Positions 62,328 through 64,000 of a stretch of DNA of 64,000 nucleotides are shown here, in pieces (positions within the stretch are counted from its first letter, which is position 1; each line of letters opens with the position of its first letter). The notes under the pieces were generated by a model. That model was not told the origin of the DNA, searched no databases, and saw only the letters and a program-made list of their open reading frames with translations. Made by a program: the position numbers and the translations under genes. Source of the DNA: Streptomyces albiflavescens (GTDB lineage Bacteria > Actinomycetota > Actinomycetes > Streptomycetales > Streptomycetaceae); assembly GCF_014645835.1 (NCBI RefSeq), contig NZ_BMMM01000015.1:202641-266640 (forward strand), read 5' to 3'.

Positions 62328-63440
62328 TCACAGCCAGCCGTTGCGCTTGAGGATGCGGTGGATCGAGAGGCAGAGGCCGACGGTGACGCCCATGACCACC
62401 GGGTAGCCGTACCGCCAGTGCAGCTCCGGCATGTGCTGGAAGTTCATTCCGTACACGCCACAGACCATCGTCGGTACGGCGATGATGGCGGCCCAGGACG
62501 TGATCTTGCGCATGTCCTCGTTCTGCGCGACGGAGGCCTGGGCGAGGTTGGCCTGGAGGATCGAGTTGAGCAGTTCGTCGAAGCCGAGGACCTGCTCCTG
62601 CACCCGGGCGAGGTGGTCGGCGACGTCCCGGAAGTACTTCTGGATGTCCGGGTCGATCAGCCGCATCGGCCGCTCGCTCAGCAGCTGCATGGGGCGCAGC
62701 AGCGGCGACACCGCCCGCTTGAACTCGAGGACCTCGCGCTTGAGTTGGTAGATCTGTCCGGCGTCCGTACCACGCGGCGTGCCCTTGCGGCCCGGCGAGA
62801 ACACCTCGGTCTCGACCTCGTCGATGTCGTCCTGCACGGCGTCCGCGACCGCGATGTACCCGTCGACGACATGGTCGGCGATGGCGTGCAGCACAGCGGA
62901 GGGGCCCTTGGCGAGCAGTTCGGGGTCGTCCTGCAGCCGGTGCCGCAGCGCCCGCAGCGAGCCCTGCCCGCCGTGCCGGACGGTGATGAAGAAGTCCCGT
63001 CCGGTGAAGCACATGACCTCGCCGGTCTCCACGATCTCGCTGGTGGCGGTCAGTTGGTCGTGCTCGACGTAGTGGATGGTCTTGAAGACGGTGAACAGGG
63101 AGTCGTCGTAGCGCTCCAGCTTGGGCCGCTGGTGGGCCTGGACGGCGTCCTCGACGGCCAGCGGGTGCAGCCCGAACTCCCCGGCGATACCCGCGAATTC
63201 GGCCTCCGTCGGCTCGTGCAGACCGATCCACACGAAGCCGCCGTCGCGGTGCACCTGGCGCATCGCCTCGTGCGGCGTCAGCGGTTCGCGGCTCTCGACG
63301 CGGGCGCCGTCGCGGTAGACGGCGCAGTCGACCACGGCGGACGGAGTGGCGGGGTCACGGGTGGTGTCGTACGAGCCACTGTCCTTGCGCAGCGAGGGAC
63401 GGGGGCGGACCGCGGCACGCAGGTCACGGATCATCGACAT
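62328..63440 (-). CDS. corA: CorA family magnesium/cobalt transporter
   Basis: 370 residues from ATG 63440. A large cytosolic N-terminal domain (LHPLAVEDAVQAHQRPKLERYDD, FFITVRHG) and two C-terminal helices with the universal pore motif YGMNF (GVYGMNFQHMPEL), followed by a basic end (ILKRNGWL). Pentameric Mg2+ channel. The same chromosomal neighbourhood holds an MgtE-N/CBS protein. The 560 bp upstream to the window edge contain no larger gene and could hold a long leader. Confidence 0.94.
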   Translation of the reverse strand: MSMIRDLRAAVRPRPSLRKDSGSYDTTRDPATPSAVVDCAVYRDGARVESREPLTPHEAMRQVHRDGGFVWIGLHEPTEAEFAGIAGEFGLHPLAVEDAVQAHQRPKLERYDDSLFTVFKTIHYVEHDQLTATSEIVETGEVMCFTGRDFFITVRHGGQGSLRALRHRLQDDPELLAKGPSAVLHAIADHVVDGYIAVADAVQDDIDEVETEVFSPGRKGTPRGTDAGQIYQLKREVLEFKRAVSPLLRPMQLLSERPMRLIDPDIQKYFRDVADHLARVQEQVLGFDELLNSILQANLAQASVAQNEDMRKITSWAAIIAVPTMVCGVYGMNFQHMPELHWRYGYPVVMGVTVGLCLSIHRILKRNGWL

Positions 63441-64000
63441 GGCAGGCTCCTTCGCAATGGAGGCGGCCGGCGACGGTTGAAACTACCCGGAATGGGGACG
63501 TCCTGACTGCGGATGTTTGGCACGTCCACAAAGCGGGGAGCACCGCACCGTCGCGGTGGCAGCTTCGCTACTGATTCAGATCAGACAGATCAGGTGGAAA
63601 CGAAGCGCTCTTCCGTGGTGCACCGGACGACGCTGACGCGTATGCACACGTTTGCAGGAGGCAGCAGCCAGCAGAGCTGGGAAACCAGCGGAACCAGCTA
63701 CGGAACTCAGCGACCGGAAGAGCGGGTGGTACTGCACGGTCGACTTCGGTCCATTGCAGCCCCACCTCCTCCGGTCGGTCCCCCGTGAGGGACGATCCAT
63801 CCCCCGAAGGGGAGTCTGTCTCCCGCCGCGGGGAGTCAGATCAGTCTCAGTGCGTCGGAGCTCGAGAGCGACGCTTCTGCGTGCTGCCCCGACCAGCGGC
63901 CAAGACTATCAGCGCACTGAAGCGTCAACGCGCCGCTTTGCCCGTTGTTGACCGCGGGGTCCGGTGCGCTCCAGCGGAATTGACGCGGCCTATGCTCGGC
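63441..64000. other. Gene-poor region upstream of corA
   Basis: 560 bp to the window edge without a convincing gene of normal size. On the minus strand it can form a run of short stem-loops at 63794-63836 (CTCCC/GGGAG, CCCC/GGGG arms) and contains a 15-codon frame with a strong ribosome site. AGATCAG is repeated at 63577, 63586 and 63838. No match to the M-box magnesium riboswitch consensus was recognised. A gene on the plus strand may begin beyond the edge; TATGCT near 63991 may be its -10. Confidence 0.4.
63707..63754 (-). CDS. Candidate 15-residue ORF in the corA upstream region
   Basis: ATG 63754 is preceded on the minus strand by GGAGGAGG about 8 nt away. It encodes MDRSRPCSTTRSSGR and stops at TGA 63707. 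It lies about 270 bp before corA. It may be a leader peptide, part of a longer overlapping frame beginning at GTG near 63765, or chance. Confidence 0.25.
   Translation of the reverse strand: MDRSRPCSTTRSSGR

Noticed and set aside
63441-64000. M-box magnesium riboswitch before corA
   Set aside because: Conserved M-box core segments could not be found on the corA strand.

Overview
The window is chromosomal core DNA of a Streptomyces (very high GC, GTG/TTG starts, AGGAGG ribosome sites, lipobox proteins, mycothiol biosynthesis, typical interspersed Streptomyces repeats). From recall of annotated genomes, gene order matches the S. coelicolor region from about SCO5106 to SCO5160. The typA, lpqW, mshB, fdxC, dapC, dapE, LOG, folP2, tagA, DUF3117, O-methyltransferase, sigE, rseA, htrA, tatB, mrp, corA succession also mirrors M. 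tuberculosis Rv1165 to Rv1239c. No tRNA, rRNA, CRISPR array, insertion sequence or prophage gene was seen.

Layout. 1-2511: minus-strand Sdh1-type succinate dehydrogenase (flavoprotein cut by the left edge, membrane anchor) and a small coiled-coil protein. 3030-7421: LpqW-like lipoprotein and GTPase TypA. 7422-14252: the bldK oligopeptide importer operon (bldKA-E), preceded by a long structured leader with a 21-codon ORF. 14253-16773: a methyltransferase, a decayed amidohydrolase fragment, and DinB, glyoxalase-like and GNAT genes. 16935-23061: a second five-gene oligopeptide importer, an inverted close paralogue of bldK. 23563-29221: a third, more distant importer on the plus strand. 29444-31561: a prolyl-oligopeptidase-type peptidase that could process imported peptides. 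31750-35795: small membrane proteins, MshB and a large disordered peptidoglycan-binding-like membrane protein. 35971-39456: an ABC-2 exporter with a DesK/DesR-like two-component system and a candidate operator. 39675-43489: SirB1-like protein, repeat-tailed GNAT, ferredoxin and DapC. 43578-47562: secreted repeat protein, lytic-transglycosylase-like protein, DapE and a LOG protein. 47696-51846: FolP2, DivIVA-like protein, Tag, enoyl-CoA hydratase, DUF3117 and an O-methyltransferase. 52067-56531: SigE-RseA-HtrA-TatB envelope-stress module. 56802-63440: unknown protein, Mrp, DUF1003, MgtE-N/CBS protein, lipoprotein, small unknown protein and CorA.

How it fits together. The left half is dominated by peptide uptake: three OppABCDF-type systems in 21 kb plus a peptidase. 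BldK is known to import an extracellular signal needed for aerial growth, so the paralogues are candidates for related signals or nutrient peptides. Each of the three operons has a strong hairpin directly after its binding-protein gene. The right half is conserved housekeeping: lysine/diaminopimelate synthesis, redox (mycothiol, ferredoxin), envelope stress and magnesium handling.

The most interesting signals are the leader ORF before bldKA, the inverted bldK paralogue, the shared post-binding-protein hairpins, a MITE-like repeat that supplies stop codons to neighbouring genes, an O-methyltransferase apparently starting at ATT, and minisatellites that add peptide repeats to two proteins. All family assignments come from reading motifs and from memory; no search was run.
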